Assembly (NCBI GenBank): GCA_029339505.1
Contig: JAQISU010000169.1
Location: 7,556,001-7,620,000, forward strand
Direction of reading: 5' to 3'
Origin: Unio delphinus
Taxonomy: Eukaryota; Mollusca; Bivalvia; Unionida; Unionidae
DNA: 64,000 nt
Every line of letters starts with the position of its first letter. Within the stretch, counting starts at the first letter, position 1. This document shows positions 1 to 10,600 of the stretch, one piece after another. Below the pieces are notes generated by a model that saw only the letters and a program-made list of their open reading frames with translations, ran no database searches and was not told the origin of the DNA. Both the position numbers and the translations under genes were made by a program.

Positions 1-1585
1 AGAATACATTTCAGCCCAGTAGCTGAACCTAGATATATTAAGGTGACCCCACTTCTAGCTCGAAAGATTCGCCGCATGCATGTTCTTTAATGCTGTGCTC
101 ACAGCAGTTTATACTTTTTCTGTAATAGCTAAACCCGTTAGGCTCACGTTGTTCTGCGATAGCACAAAAACTAGTATTCTTATACCAAACCTTCTGAGAA
201 AGAACCCAAAACTCTGATCTAATAGTTTAAAACTCAAAAAGAATAATCCCCAGCAAAACCATACTTGTATAATGTACCAGATTTCAATGACTTTGTTTCA
301 CTATGTTCATTATAAAGCGTTTCAGATTTGAAATTTTGGGATCAGCGTCAAATTTTGTATTTAAGTTTTGAGAATAATGAGCACTAATTCATTTTACAAG
401 CTATTGTAAAGCGCAAGTGTCCTGATGTGTAGCCGTTGAAAGCCGTTTTGAGGCGTGAAAAAAATTAAGAGGTTTCCATCATTTTTGTTTTGTTTTCTAC
501 TCTTTTGTTTTGTGCATGCTTTGATTAACATTTTAAGAATATTTTGGTAATAAAACACGATATGTGAATTCACTTCGATTTTATTGGTATTGTTAATTGC
601 ATATAGTCTATTTGATAATGATACGACACTTAGTTTTTCAGTATGTAACAATTTAACAGACATCTATTGATTTAACCAACAAATAGTGATATTTCTGTTT
701 CCATCATTAATTTTTCACAACTTTTAGAAACAGACAAATGATGAAATATGATGATTGAAAGTGAGCAGAAGCTTTACGCATCACTTCGCACTGTTTCGAT
801 TTTCTCTTATGTTTTATTATGTTTGTCCCTCCGTTCAATAATTGTCGTTCTAAAAAGAATTCGTTTTTAGTTTCATTCGGAGAAGAAGGTATTCGAACAG
901 ATAATGACATGCAGAATGTTTTGAGATAAACGTGAGATGCATTTTGAATATATAGGTGGGAACATTGAAAAGTAAAATTGCATTTTGCTGGGGTTTTGAT
1001 ATACAAAGCATCATAAAATATGTATTGTTCATTTCACTGTTATGAGGTCATGGTGTATATAATGCGACAATAGTGCATTTCTCACAGTGATTTGTAATTT
1101 GCAGTTTAAAAGTATATGATGTTGTTTTACCTTGAAAAATTGGAGATTCTGTTAATTGCAGAATATTGCTCTACCTTCATCAAAACAAAAGAAGACCGCT
1201 TTTAAGCTCGTTAGTGGCAACGGATAGTTTTTTTTTTTCTGACATTTTGCAGACGCTTTGCATTGCCAGAGGAACTAAGTGAGGAGAAGCTCATAATTGG
1301 ACCTCGTGCCTTACATAAAGGCATGGGCAAATAAACGTCCGCAGAGTAGATCCCCCATTAAGTTCAGAATTCATAATAGAGTTGTACAGAATGTAAAATT
1401 ATATGACTAAAACAGTTGATGTAGTTTCTCAGTGTATCAACAAAGCACTGTGTTCTTCGCTTCGTTTCACACAAATTACAAATGAAACAATTCCGGAGAG
1501 GGGAGGGGTGTCAAGACGTGTTTGATTTATTGTGCGTCTCACGCATAAAATGAAATCGACTTTGTCGATGGTTAAAGACAGGGAA
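1..1585. other. AT-rich intergenic DNA, nothing recognised
   Basis: Both strands carry only short open frames with no protein-like composition, no splice-bounded coding segments and no clear repeat. It ends where the hAT-type MITE and its target duplication begin. Confidence 0.5.
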
Positions 1586-1593
1586 ATATTTAC

Positions 1594-2294
1594 TAGTGAT
1601 GGGAATCGGTCAGAAATTCATAATCGATAATCGGTTCCCCTTAAGCAACTGATCATCGATTATAATCGGTTACTAAGAGTAAATTTTACTTTTTGTTAAA
1701 CAATTATATCTTTGATCAAGAGTTCAATATATTTACATATGTACAGGAGTAATCTCTTTTAATGACATGTATACTTTAACCTGACAATAATATTACATTA
1801 TGTGTTACTTTTGTTCTACAACGTTGTTAAATGAAAGCAACTGTTTATGGCTGATCAGTCATATGTAACTGAAATACTGCTACAATCCCCCGAAATTCTT
1901 TCGTTCACATGTGATGTGTCTATAATTTAAAGTTTAGAAGGACATGTTTTTCTTGTTTGTCATTGTTTATAAATACTACTGAAGATGTTGCAATTTGACT
2001 GAAACAAATCAACAAAATGTGTTTAAATGTATTAACTCAACACTTTAGCAACTTGACCATGTAATAATGGCTATATGTTTCTAATTATGAATCATAAGGT
2101 TTCATATTTGTAGTTGTGATGGGAATTAATAAATTTCAAATCAACTTTAGTGGCTGGGAGTTTTACTAACCTTTGTGCTTTGCATACACCTAAAAAGTAG
2201 TCTCCCTTTACACACAATCGATTATGGAGTTCACAATCGATTATCTGCTCAACCAACTGATGATCGATTATAATCGATAATCGGAACAACACTA
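1594..2294. mobile_element. Non-autonomous hAT-type element (701 bp)
   Basis: The element is flanked by a perfect 8-bp direct repeat ATATTTAC (1586-1593 and 2295-2302), the target-site duplication length of hAT transposons. Its ends are TAGTGATGGG on the left and, read inward from the right, TAGTGTTGTTCC, so the terminal repeats are imperfect. Several ATCGATTATAATCGAT-like palindromic words lie just inside each end (about 1620-1670 and 2215-2285). There is no transposase frame, so it would need a helper in trans. The TIR and TSD are seen directly; assignment to hAT is family knowledge. Confidence 0.75.
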
Positions 2295-2302
2295 ATATTT
2301 AC

Positions 2303-3149
2303 AGGCTTCCCTTTTTGGTATGTGACTCATGCAAGTAAATACCAGCTTAAAAATTAAAATTACTATACTCGACTATTTTATGTTGTTTCTGCTGAAAGAA
2401 ATGACGGCCACCATATGTTAGTCTTGTTATAATCTTAACTGACCTATATATGTTCGATTTCCAGTCTATATTATCTCCCTTTATCCTTATTAAATATTAT
2501 ACGTTTATGGTAATGAGCATTTTCTAATGATGCATAGTACAGTAAACAACTAATTTAATTTTATTGATAGAAATAAAGTCCATATTTCCATATCAGCTAA
2601 ATAATTCACACATGTTAAGAGCAAGAACGTGATTTGATTATCGCTCGATATATATTAGATACGCTGAATTCCGCAGAATTTATATTTGTATAATCTTGCT
2701 ACAAGGTCGTGGTCCCAATTTAGTTTGTGTCAATTTGCTGCAACCTTTTAGAAGGATTGATAATATTTATCAGACATCACACCAACCGTTGTCTAATGCG
2801 CCTCTTTTAACCAAGAATTTATCTTTTGAAAAAAAAACGATTTCTCTGTTCCATCCGAACTGGATCATTTGAAATATGATGTACCATTAACTCTGTAGTA
2901 AAATGATTGTATTGTGCTGTTTAAAAGTATATGCAGTTGAAAAGAAAAACAGCTCGCGCTAGCTTTAAAAGATTATGTCGTATTAGTATTGCCATTTTTT
3001 AAAAATAATAATATATACCTCCCAAATCAGTGTTTTATTTTCAGGTTTGAAAGAATGTGTTTTTCATAGAATAATCTAAAATATGATCTTTATAATTTTA
3101 AAAAAGACAATATCCGCATTATTATTATTTCTTTACGCACTTAAATACG

Positions 3150-3197
<48 letters not shown>

Positions 3198-6100
3198 ACA
3201 CACACACATTATTTGAATTTAAAATCTGAGTGTTGAGATTTAAAGGACAATGCAATATCACTTTGTAGATTAGTTTCCGTAGACTGACGTAACATCATCT
3301 TGTTGTTATTATTTCAAATGGTTTCACTATAAAATACTGACAGACATGCTCAGATGAATATACTTGAAAGATGTCGAAGATTTGTTTCCTTATAATGGTT
3401 TCGAACTCCACAACTGTTTTAACTTGTTTTTTAAAAACATGTCCGAAGTGACAAAATACGTTTGGTTTATCTTATACAAATACTGGCTGATCATCACAGG
3501 AAATATGTTTCTTTATCTACAGTGCTTTAACTTGTAGATTGATTCATATCTCCGTCATCATAACTGGGCGAATAAAATTGACGTTTTGCAGCCGGCGCTC
3601 ATTATATGGCAAACGGCCAACAGGGAACTTGGTTTTGTGAGTTACAGCTAACCAACAGAATGCAGCTTTAGAAATCAGGCTGATATATTCCTCTCCAGGA
3701 CGTCTTGTAAACAGTTTCTTAAACGCTGAAATTGTGTTAGTTTAAAATTCACTGAGAAGGGTTTATAGTCTATGGCTTTGCATTGTTTACAAATATATAT
3801 AACGCATTTAAACACATGGTTTATTGATGAATAATATAATCCTTTATGTTTATCTCTGTAGGTTAGGAAAATTCCACCCAAACGTTTGCGTCAGAAACAA
3901 AGTTAAGATAGTCGGACGGAATTTGCGTCAGACACGAGGTTTTGATCCTCGGATGGGAATTTTCGTTTCCTACACCATTGTATAATGAAATATTATTAAT
4001 CTCACGTTCCTTTTCCAAAAGGACGGCGATCAAAATCAAAATATAGATCTCATGTTGTTGATAGTTGAAGACAAAGGGACAAAATTGTTGCGCTGGTAAG
4101 TTCTCTTTGTTAATTGCAATCGAGCGCTTGACGTTTTAAGTTTAATTCTTTCAAGACTGAATATTTTAAAGTGAGTCCCATGTCAACCTCACTTTGGCTC
4201 AGGAAGTTACAAAAACATATTTGTATAATGTTCTAGTTTTCAGCTTAACCAGTATGTACCGGCATAGAAATACGTACAATTAATTATTCCCATTCCACAA
4301 TAAAAGTCACGCGTGTAGTATATCATAGTTTCCGCATTGGCTTTCCACTTCGAAAATCTCTATTCATACTGACAAGGAATGTGGTGAAATAGCAGCATTT
4401 ACATCAGTGTGAGAACTTTTCTCGCACGGAAAGTTACTATAGATGTTTTGGAAAGATTGGAATACATGTATATAGAAACATTTCGTAAGAATAGCAATTC
4501 CTCATATAATCGATGGAAACATTGACTTACGAGTGAAATATTAATTCTAAACTGTTTTATTTCTGAATTGTATTGGAGATACATATATTTTACTGTTTTT
4601 TAAAACCAGAGACAAGGAGGATATGACAAAGAACTCATTTTCTCTCTCATGCTAGGAAGAGATTTGTTAATTCAAAATCAATAAAATGAATTACTTTGTA
4701 TACAGATTTCAGCATTTACTGTAGGTACATATTTCTTCAATTACTATATCTACATACTCCTTCAGTTATTATATGCAGTATAGTATATATTCCCACATTA
4801 TTTATATAAACATCTACTCCAATGTTCCCTAAATAAAGCACAGTTGGGTTACTAATTTACGAAATGTGCGTCAGGTGCATATCATGAATATGCACACTGT
4901 CGAAACATTTTTCATCCTTGCAATAAGAACAGGAAAGAAGCGTATTTATTTGCAGTTCCAGAGAGTGAGATGGGCGGAGACCTTCAGGGTGATGACTGTA
5001 CTCACCAACTAATACATAATAAAAATAATGGCGCCCTTCATCTAAGAAAATTCCACACGTATTCACGGGCCCATTATTCGTTTATTTATCTCTAAACCCT
5101 GAAAAGAATTTTGCCTATAAAGCGTGGTTTATGAAGAATTCCTTACCTACGTTATTGCTGGATTCACTTAAGTATTCAAAAAGACAATTTACCTTTCTTT
5201 AACGTGTGGATATATTTAATGATATATCAATATTTCACAATCAGACCAGCTTAAAAAGATTGATTTCAGTCATCGTCGAAAGTCGTTTTTTTATTGTTTT
5301 GATTCAAAATAACTATGTATTTCTTTATCTACGTACTTACATACAATGCATATGTTATCTTCCACCACTGTCATCTTTTTAGCAATGTTTAACTGCATCT
5401 AGATAAAGTATCAATTTATTTACATCGTTGAGTTTTATAAGAAACCCTTTCGCGATAACTAAACTTTTTCTTGACTGTCACTGTTGTGCGTCAACAATTA
5501 TCAGTAATTTTGTCTTTGATCGACTAGTGAATTTTAAATTAAATAAAATATTTATAAACTCACTTTCCTTAATAATGCTCATACACTAGCTTTGCTTGCC
5601 ACGTCGACAAAAAGATGATTTATGAATAAATCAATACAGTTGTACCGTATACATGGATTCATAATCCAGAGTAGATTTAACTTTTATTATCGTGCTTAAA
5701 TCTACATGTAGTTATGCACTGAAGGATGCATCAAGGGATACATTTAGTATTTCTTTTTAATTACGTTCATTATAATTATTAATTTTAGAGGAAACAACGA
5801 CACTCTTATATTATAAGAACATTAATTATAGTGAACGATAATCAGATAAATGAAATAATTAATAAGTAAAGAGACCCATCTATGCTTCATAAATCTTCTT
5901 CTAAAACCAGATACTCAACGATTTATTCGGAAGTAGTTTTGTGTGAAAAAGAAAAGAGATAACACTTGTAGGTAATTTGGAACTCAGGTGCAATCCGTAA
6001 TAAAAGGCACTTATCTAAATAAACTCGAGGCGCGCCCTGTGAAATTATCATATATCTAATGTTTTCTAAACACCAGCTCGCATTAGTGTGAAACTTGGAG

Positions 6101-7430
6101 AAGCTTCCAGAAAGGGTTCGACTGCCCAATTTATTTCTGTGCAAATCAAAATGGCATGAAATTGTTATTTTGCGAATGGTTTCAGTTCTAAACTCAGTTA
6201 TTGCGCAATGCAATGTACAGCTTTACGACCTTGATATGACCTTGGTAATTGACGTCAATACCTAAATATTTCATTCCATATTCCACTTATATAATGTAAG
6301 AGGCTAAATTACGAACGAAGTAGACAGCCACGTCTAATCACCTAATCCCACGGATCCCCTTGATCTTTATCTGCGATCTGAACATTAATGTTAGTGCAAG
6401 CTAAAGAAAAGCAATGAAAATCATCTTGACGTAGTATATATTGTTGTGGTTTTATAAACGTATATTTACACAAACGCACTTAAGAGTGCGTACTGGCAAT
6501 TGTGTTAAGAGAGAAGGAAAGAAACCTTCCATACTGCTTCCCTAACTCCAGCTCCAGTCAACCCATCACATGTTGAAAAATTATAGTCACAGTCTCGAAA
6601 CTTCGTACAGGATCAGGTTTGATTTTATCTTCATGGAAATAACTCTTGAAACATTTGAAGTCTTAAAAACCAGGTTAGCTAGCTAACAATTATTTAAGTA
6701 ATGCTATCGACTCTTGCTGGCATTTGGCATTCATTGCGCACTTGAAAATTCGTCAAAAAACATGACACTGTTGATACGAGTATAGCATACATATTTTACG
6801 ATTGATACGAAATTTTAAGCTAGCCTCAAAATTCTCTTTGCAATTTTAGTTGACAAAGAATATTATCAATGACAAAAATATAATTAAACAGGTTAGAGAG
6901 TTAAAATCCTCGTTCTAGAGTTCTGATCCCTCCGACTATGCGCTAACAAGGATCGTACATAGTCGAAGGAAAGAGCTTGAGGTAAACCAACTCGCCAAGC
7001 GTGCGGAATTTAACTCTAAGTACACAAAATATTTCAGAATATATGATTACAAATGCAATGTCTAGAATAAAGTTATATTTACAAGCTGACAATACCTTTA
7101 ACGAGAACAATATCCTGTATATTATGCATTTGACTTCTGATAAACTGTTAGCCAGAATAAAGATATGAATAACTTTAAAATATCACAGGTACCTCATTAT
7201 AAGGATATGTATACTGCTAGCACAGACTTGAGAAAATCATTTATTACTCCTGGAATGTAAATAAATTAAAGTAGTACCAGTATATTGAGAGAGATAGCTA
7301 GGTTAAACATGCAATTTATTTAGTTGTACCTGTCACAGTTAGCGAAGATTTAAGTCAAGGAATATCATTGGCTTCTACAGATTGTGGGACGACAAATCGT
7401 CAGAATTCTGACATTATGAATAATCTAGAC
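2303..7430. other. AT-rich intergenic DNA with one microsatellite
   Basis: About 5 kb with only short, low-information frames. The only clear feature is the (ACT)n/(AC)n microsatellite near 3150. I see no exon with splice sites and no transposon remnant that I can name. Confidence 0.45.
3150..3208. repeat. (ACT)n-(AC)n compound microsatellite
   Basis: About 16 uninterrupted ACT units run straight into about five AC units. Confidence 0.95.
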
Positions 7431-7439
7431 TAGAAACCT

Positions 7440-7790
7440 TCACAATTGCAACAACAAGAAATAAATGAACTTAAATTGTTATTAACTGAATATGAGCACT
7501 TATTTCCAGATGTTCCTACAAGAACAGAGTTTTCCATGACGTTGAAACTGTAAATTCCAAACCTGTGAAACGTCACCCGTACATGATGAATCTTCTCAAA
7601 CAGGAATACTTGAAAAAATAAATCCAGTACATGTATTTGCTTGAGAATGATTTCATATAGCCGAGTAAAAGTGACTGGTGTTCCCCATGTATACTTGATC
7701 CGAAACCAGATAAAACTTTCCAATTGTACACTGACTATACGAAAGTGAAAAGTGTGACAAAAACAGATTCATTCAATTGATTATGTCAAC
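7440..7790 (+). pseudogene. Ty3/Gypsy-like reverse transcriptase fragment
   Basis: The + strand translates in pieces to the linker and N-terminal part of a Gypsy-type polyprotein: a segment like EYEHLFPDVPTRT, then KPVKRHPYMM, then SDWCSPCILDPKPDKTF followed by a TDY-K-V--VTK-DSF pattern. These match the start of the RT domain in Ty3/Gypsy elements of invertebrates. The pieces lie in different frames and contain in-frame stops, and no YXDD catalytic motif or LTR follows, so it is a short dead relic. It lies about 400 bp left of the Polinton and is unrelated to it. Confidence 0.65.
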
Positions 7791-8177
7791 GCAGCTGTCA
7801 CCGTATGTTCACATTTGTTGTATATACAACATTTATTGGGTTTACTACAGTTGGTTGAGAGCAAATTGATAAATATATCAGTGAAGACAGAGCTGAATGT
7901 ATCCTTCGATTGGTGTTAAGTGTTTCATTCGGTCAGAAATTAAATGTTGCTATTGATGTTGTAACGGATATATTCAAAACCAAATCATTAAAATTCCAAT
8001 TTTGTGTAATCCATGTAAACTTGCAATTTACCCAACTGATAAACCGTGGTTTGATTGCCAATTAAGAAAAATGATTAGGAAAAAGGACAGATCACCCAAA
8101 GTTGCGCTAAATCGTGGTTAAGCCAGTCGACTAGAATAAACTGAAACAAAGCAGGAATAATGTAAATAACATGAAAA
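7791..8177. other. Intergenic DNA left of the Polinton
   Basis: No gene or repeat recognised between the Gypsy relic and the Polinton target duplication. Confidence 0.4.
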
Positions 8178-8182
8178 CGTGT
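8178..8182. repeat. Left target-site duplication CGTGT
   Basis: CGTGT directly precedes the left TIR, and the same five bases follow the right TIR at 22933-22937. Polintons usually make 6-bp duplications; the sixth base does not match here, so either this copy has a 5-bp duplication or one flanking base has changed. Confidence 0.7.
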
Positions 8183-8440
8183 AGCAGCAGAGAGGGTGAA
8201 CAGACCACGATTTCAAGCAAAAATAAGGCTTCCAGATAACGTTTCCGAACAAAAAATGGCCTACACACTACGTTTTCAGACAAAAAATAAGACTTCCAAC
8301 AAAATCTCATTTAACCAAAAAAAAAGTCTCCATTTTTGCAAAAACGGATATTTTACGATTTTTTAATCAATTTTGCTCGCAACGATGTGGTCATCCACCC
8401 TCTCTGCTGCTACAGGTTAACAAAAAATAATAAATGATTT
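8183..8440 (+). repeat. Left terminal inverted repeat, 258 bp
   Basis: By eye it is identical, base for base, to the reverse complement of 22675-22932, including all homopolymer lengths I checked. It starts AGCAGCAGAGAGGGTG and, 213 bp further in (8396-8411), carries the inverse CACCCTCTCTGCTGCT, so each TIR is itself bounded by a 16-bp inverted repeat. The packaging ATPase stop codon overlaps its inner edge. Confidence 0.96.
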
Positions 8441-9110
8441 AACCGAATATTTGATCCAGTCCGATACGATATCGTGTCCGAGGATCATGTAGATTTATTG
8501 TTGCGAATCCGTGCGGAGTCGACTGAGCATGACTAAAGAAATCTCGAAATTGATTGAAGTCCATATCAGAGCACCATGTCTGCCAAATATTTCTAAGAGT
8601 ATGAGTATCAACTCCGTTGAATACAGAAAGAATATTGCAGTTATCTCTGATCACTTTTGGAACCTGAGTGTAGCGTTGAGTGACATATATCACGTCAGTG
8701 TTTTTGTGACGCCCACGGGAAAATATTCTAGCAGGATTCTTTTGTTTATCCAACATTATATCGTCGTATACGACTAAATTGTTAATATCTCCATCAATAT
8801 CATCAATACTCGGTGCTTCATCGATATCGGTTATAAAATCAATGGCATTCTCACCCTTAATTTCTGATGCATTCTCGTTAAAATCCTTTAACACTTCATA
8901 ACATCGTTGATCATCTACGCTAGGGGCAATTAAATACAACTTATCCCACTTCATCCATCTCATTATTAAATTTAGCAACAATTGCGTTTTACCGGATCCA
9001 GATGGCCCGATTATAATCATCCGGATAGAGTTTGGTAGCGCTGCATGATGCTTAATTGGTTCTCTTGTTTTAGTCGCTGAAAAATCAATTATATCCATAT
9101 TTCTATACAT
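8439..9110 (-). CDS. Packaging ATPase, FtsK/HerA (A32-like)
   Basis: A 223-aa P-loop ATPase of the kind that pumps DNA into the capsid in Polintons, poxviruses and related viruses. The Walker A motif GPSGSGKT is at residues 35-42 and the Walker B strand LVVYDD at 112-117. A further conserved stretch, DVIYVTQRY, follows near residue 140 and includes the sensor-type Gln. Length fits the family. The first Met lies only 5 nt from the divergent zinc-ribbon start; the Met at residue 5 (codon 9096-9098) is a credible alternative that would leave 17 nt. The stop codon overlaps the last two bases of the left TIR. No defect is visible. Confidence 0.93.
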   Translation of the reverse strand: MYRNMDIIDFSATKTREPIKHHAALPNSIRMIIIGPSGSGKTQLLLNLIMRWMKWDKLYLIAPSVDDQRCYEVLKDFNENASEIKGENAIDFITDIDEAPSIDDIDGDINNLVVYDDIMLDKQKNPARIFSRGRHKNTDVIYVTQRYTQVPKVIRDNCNILSVFNGVDTHTLRNIWQTWCSDMDFNQFRDFFSHAQSTPHGFATINLHDPRTRYRIGLDQIFG

Positions 9111-9115
9111 AAATT

Positions 9116-9301
9116 ATGGATCTATATTGTGTGAAGTGTAGAACGCGTACTGGCACAGATGATGTGACGACGATTACAACTAAAAATAACCGATCAGCGC
9201 TTTCTGGTAAATGCGTGCAATGTGGTACAAAGAAATTTAGATTTGTGTCTATGAAATCTGATTTAAAAAAAAACGAGGAGGTGATATCGCAGCCAAATTA
9301 G
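9116..9301 (+). CDS. Small zinc-ribbon protein (DUF5679-like)
   Basis: A 61-aa protein starting MDLYCVKCRT with a second CVQCGT pair near residues 34-38, giving a CxxC...CxxC zinc ribbon in about 40 residues. The layout (YCVKCR, a variable Thr-rich stretch, GKC--CGT--FR) matches the short DUF5679-type proteins found in many DNA viruses and phages; the function of that family is unknown to me. After the ribbon the gene runs into an A9 tract and ends 27 nt later. In the -1 frame from that tract a phospholipase A2 domain follows, so this may be the N-terminal part of a longer product. It is divergent from the ATPase gene with almost no spacer. Confidence 0.8.
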   Translation: MDLYCVKCRTRTGTDDVTTITTKNNRSALSGKCVQCGTKKFRFVSMKSDLKKNEEVISQPN

Positions 9302-9633
9302 CAAAACTCCCTGGAACCCCATGGGCAAAGTACCCCGGAGAAAAGCACCTCCCAGGATATAGCTACTGTGGACCGGGAACCAGACTTGATATCAGACTCA
9401 ATAATCAAAATCAACCCAACCCCGGTGAAGAACCAATAAACGCCATTGATAAGGCCTGTCACCTTCATGATGTTGCTTATAAAAGCAGCAATCTGCAACA
9501 CAGGCATCTCGCGGATGTGAAATTAATTCATGCGTTAAATGCTATTCCTGATAAATCCTTCAAAGAAAAATTGTCTTCATTTTTGATAAAATCGGCTATG
9601 AAAAGTAAATTGATGTTAGGTGCCGGTAATTAA
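9262..9633 (+). CDS. Phospholipase A2 domain, parvovirus VP1-like, no own ATG
   Basis: The frame open from 9262 to the stop at 9631-9633 encodes a viral phospholipase A2 domain: the calcium-loop motif YCGPGT (from 9364) and the catalytic helix DKACHLHDVAY with the His-Asp dyad (His codon 9466-9468), followed by a second helix with a conserved Asp. In parvoviruses this domain opens endosomal membranes during entry; a similar role here is inference. The frame has no ATG ahead of the domain; the only ATG codons (for example 9595-9600) are near its end. It overlaps the zinc-ribbon gene in the -1 frame, and a slippery heptamer sits in the overlap. The integrase ATG follows 4 nt after its stop. Alternatives are programmed -1 frameshifting, a 1-base indel in the A9 run, or splicing. 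Confidence 0.85.
   Translation, partial: FKKKRGGDIAAKLAKLPGTPWAKYPGEKHLPGYSYCGPGTRLDIRLNNQNQPNPGEEPINAIDKACHLHDVAYKSSNLQHRHLADVKLIHALNAIPDKSFKEKLSSFLIKSAMKSKLMLGAGN
9268..9274 (+). promoter_or_regulatory. Candidate -1 frameshift heptamer A_AAA_AAC
   Basis: In the zinc-ribbon frame the codons are TTA AAA AAA AAC, so A AAA AAC lies exactly in the phase required for a -1 slip, and the -1 frame is the phospholipase frame. A AAA AAC is one of the classic retroviral slippery heptamers. I did not identify a convincing downstream pseudoknot by eye. An indel in the A9 run (9265-9273) is the alternative. Confidence 0.5.
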
Positions 9634-9637
9634 TAAT

Positions 9638-10600
9638 ATGGAATCAATTTATTATTCCCCAAGAGGATACTGGAGGGGTAACGCTGCAATCAATAAACTC
9701 GCTAGAGCTGCAAAAGTGAAAAAAACCACTGCGGCTAATTGGTTATCCAAACAGGCACTATGGCAAATTTATCTACCACCGCCTAAACAAATTCAATTCT
9801 CGCATTTTGATGTGACCGCTCCTAATGAAGTTCATCAGGCTGATATATTATTTCTGCCACATGATCGTGGTTACAAATACGCGCTAACCGTAGTTGATAT
9901 TGCGAGTCGATACAAAGAAGCAGAACCATTAAAAACAAAATCGGCCACTGAAGTCGCTTCTGCATTTGAAAGGATTTATCGACGAGGTCCTCTGCACTGG
10001 CCAAATCTGTTACAAGTTGATCCTGGCAAGGAATTTCAGGGTGCAGTGTTATCTACAATGAAACATCATAATGTCACCATACGACGAGGGCATACTGCGC
10101 TACATCGCGATCAGGCCATTGTAGAACGATTTAATCGGACGATTGCTGAGCGGTTATTTGGATATCAATACGCAAAAGAATTCATTCAAGAAAAGCGATC
10201 CAGTGAATGGGTTAAAAGATTACCATCTGTGATTACTGCACTGAATAACGAGATTACTAGAACAATCAACATGAAACCTATCAACGCGATTAAAAAGAAG
10301 TCAATACCCGTACAACCACAAAAAGATTTCCCTAGAAACGCTAGCATTTCCCAACCAATTCTTGGTAGTAGTGTCATTGTGAGGTACTTATACGAACCAG
10401 GAGAGCTTGAAGGGGGTAGAAAAAGGGCTACTGATCCTATTTGGAGCGTCACTACGCATAAGATATCTAGTATAACACGATCAACTGGTAGACCTCCAGT
10501 CTATAAACTGGATTCAACTGCCCCTCAGCGGGGTTTTACTCGACAACAACTACAAGTGATTCCCGAGGATACTCAATTGCCACCGCATGGTCTTAACTAG
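9638..10600 (+). CDS. Polinton integrase (rve family, DDE)
   Basis: A 320-aa retrovirus-like integrase that would insert the element. I chose the ATG at 9638 because the protein then starts at the conserved Polinton N-terminus (YYSPRGYWRG, residues 5-14); the open frame extends 18 nt further only to a GTG. The N-terminal helical domain runs to about residue 45, ending in ALWQIYLPPPK. The catalytic core has Asp69 (HQAD), Asp128 (LQVDPGKEF) and Glu163 (IVERFNR), with 34 residues between the last two. A basic SH3-like C-terminal part (about 243-308) contains VRYLYEPGE and YKLD---RGFTR-QL. I see no chromodomain. The gene overlaps the convergent polymerase gene by 8 bp. It appears intact. Confidence 0.95.
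   Translation: MESIYYSPRGYWRGNAAINKLARAAKVKKTTAANWLSKQALWQIYLPPPKQIQFSHFDVTAPNEVHQADILFLPHDRGYKYALTVVDIASRYKEAEPLKTKSATEVASAFERIYRRGPLHWPNLLQVDPGKEFQGAVLSTMKHHNVTIRRGHTALHRDQAIVERFNRTIAERLFGYQYAKEFIQEKRSSEWVKRLPSVITALNNEITRTINMKPINAIKKKSIPVQPQKDFPRNASISQPILGSSVIVRYLYEPGELEGGRKRATDPIWSVTTHKISSITRSTGRPPVYKLDSTAPQRGFTRQQLQVIPEDTQLPPHGLN

Noticed and set aside
9620..9637. GTG-led extension of the integrase
   Set aside because: It overlaps the end of the phospholipase frame and precedes the conserved N-terminus; the ATG at 9638 fits the family.
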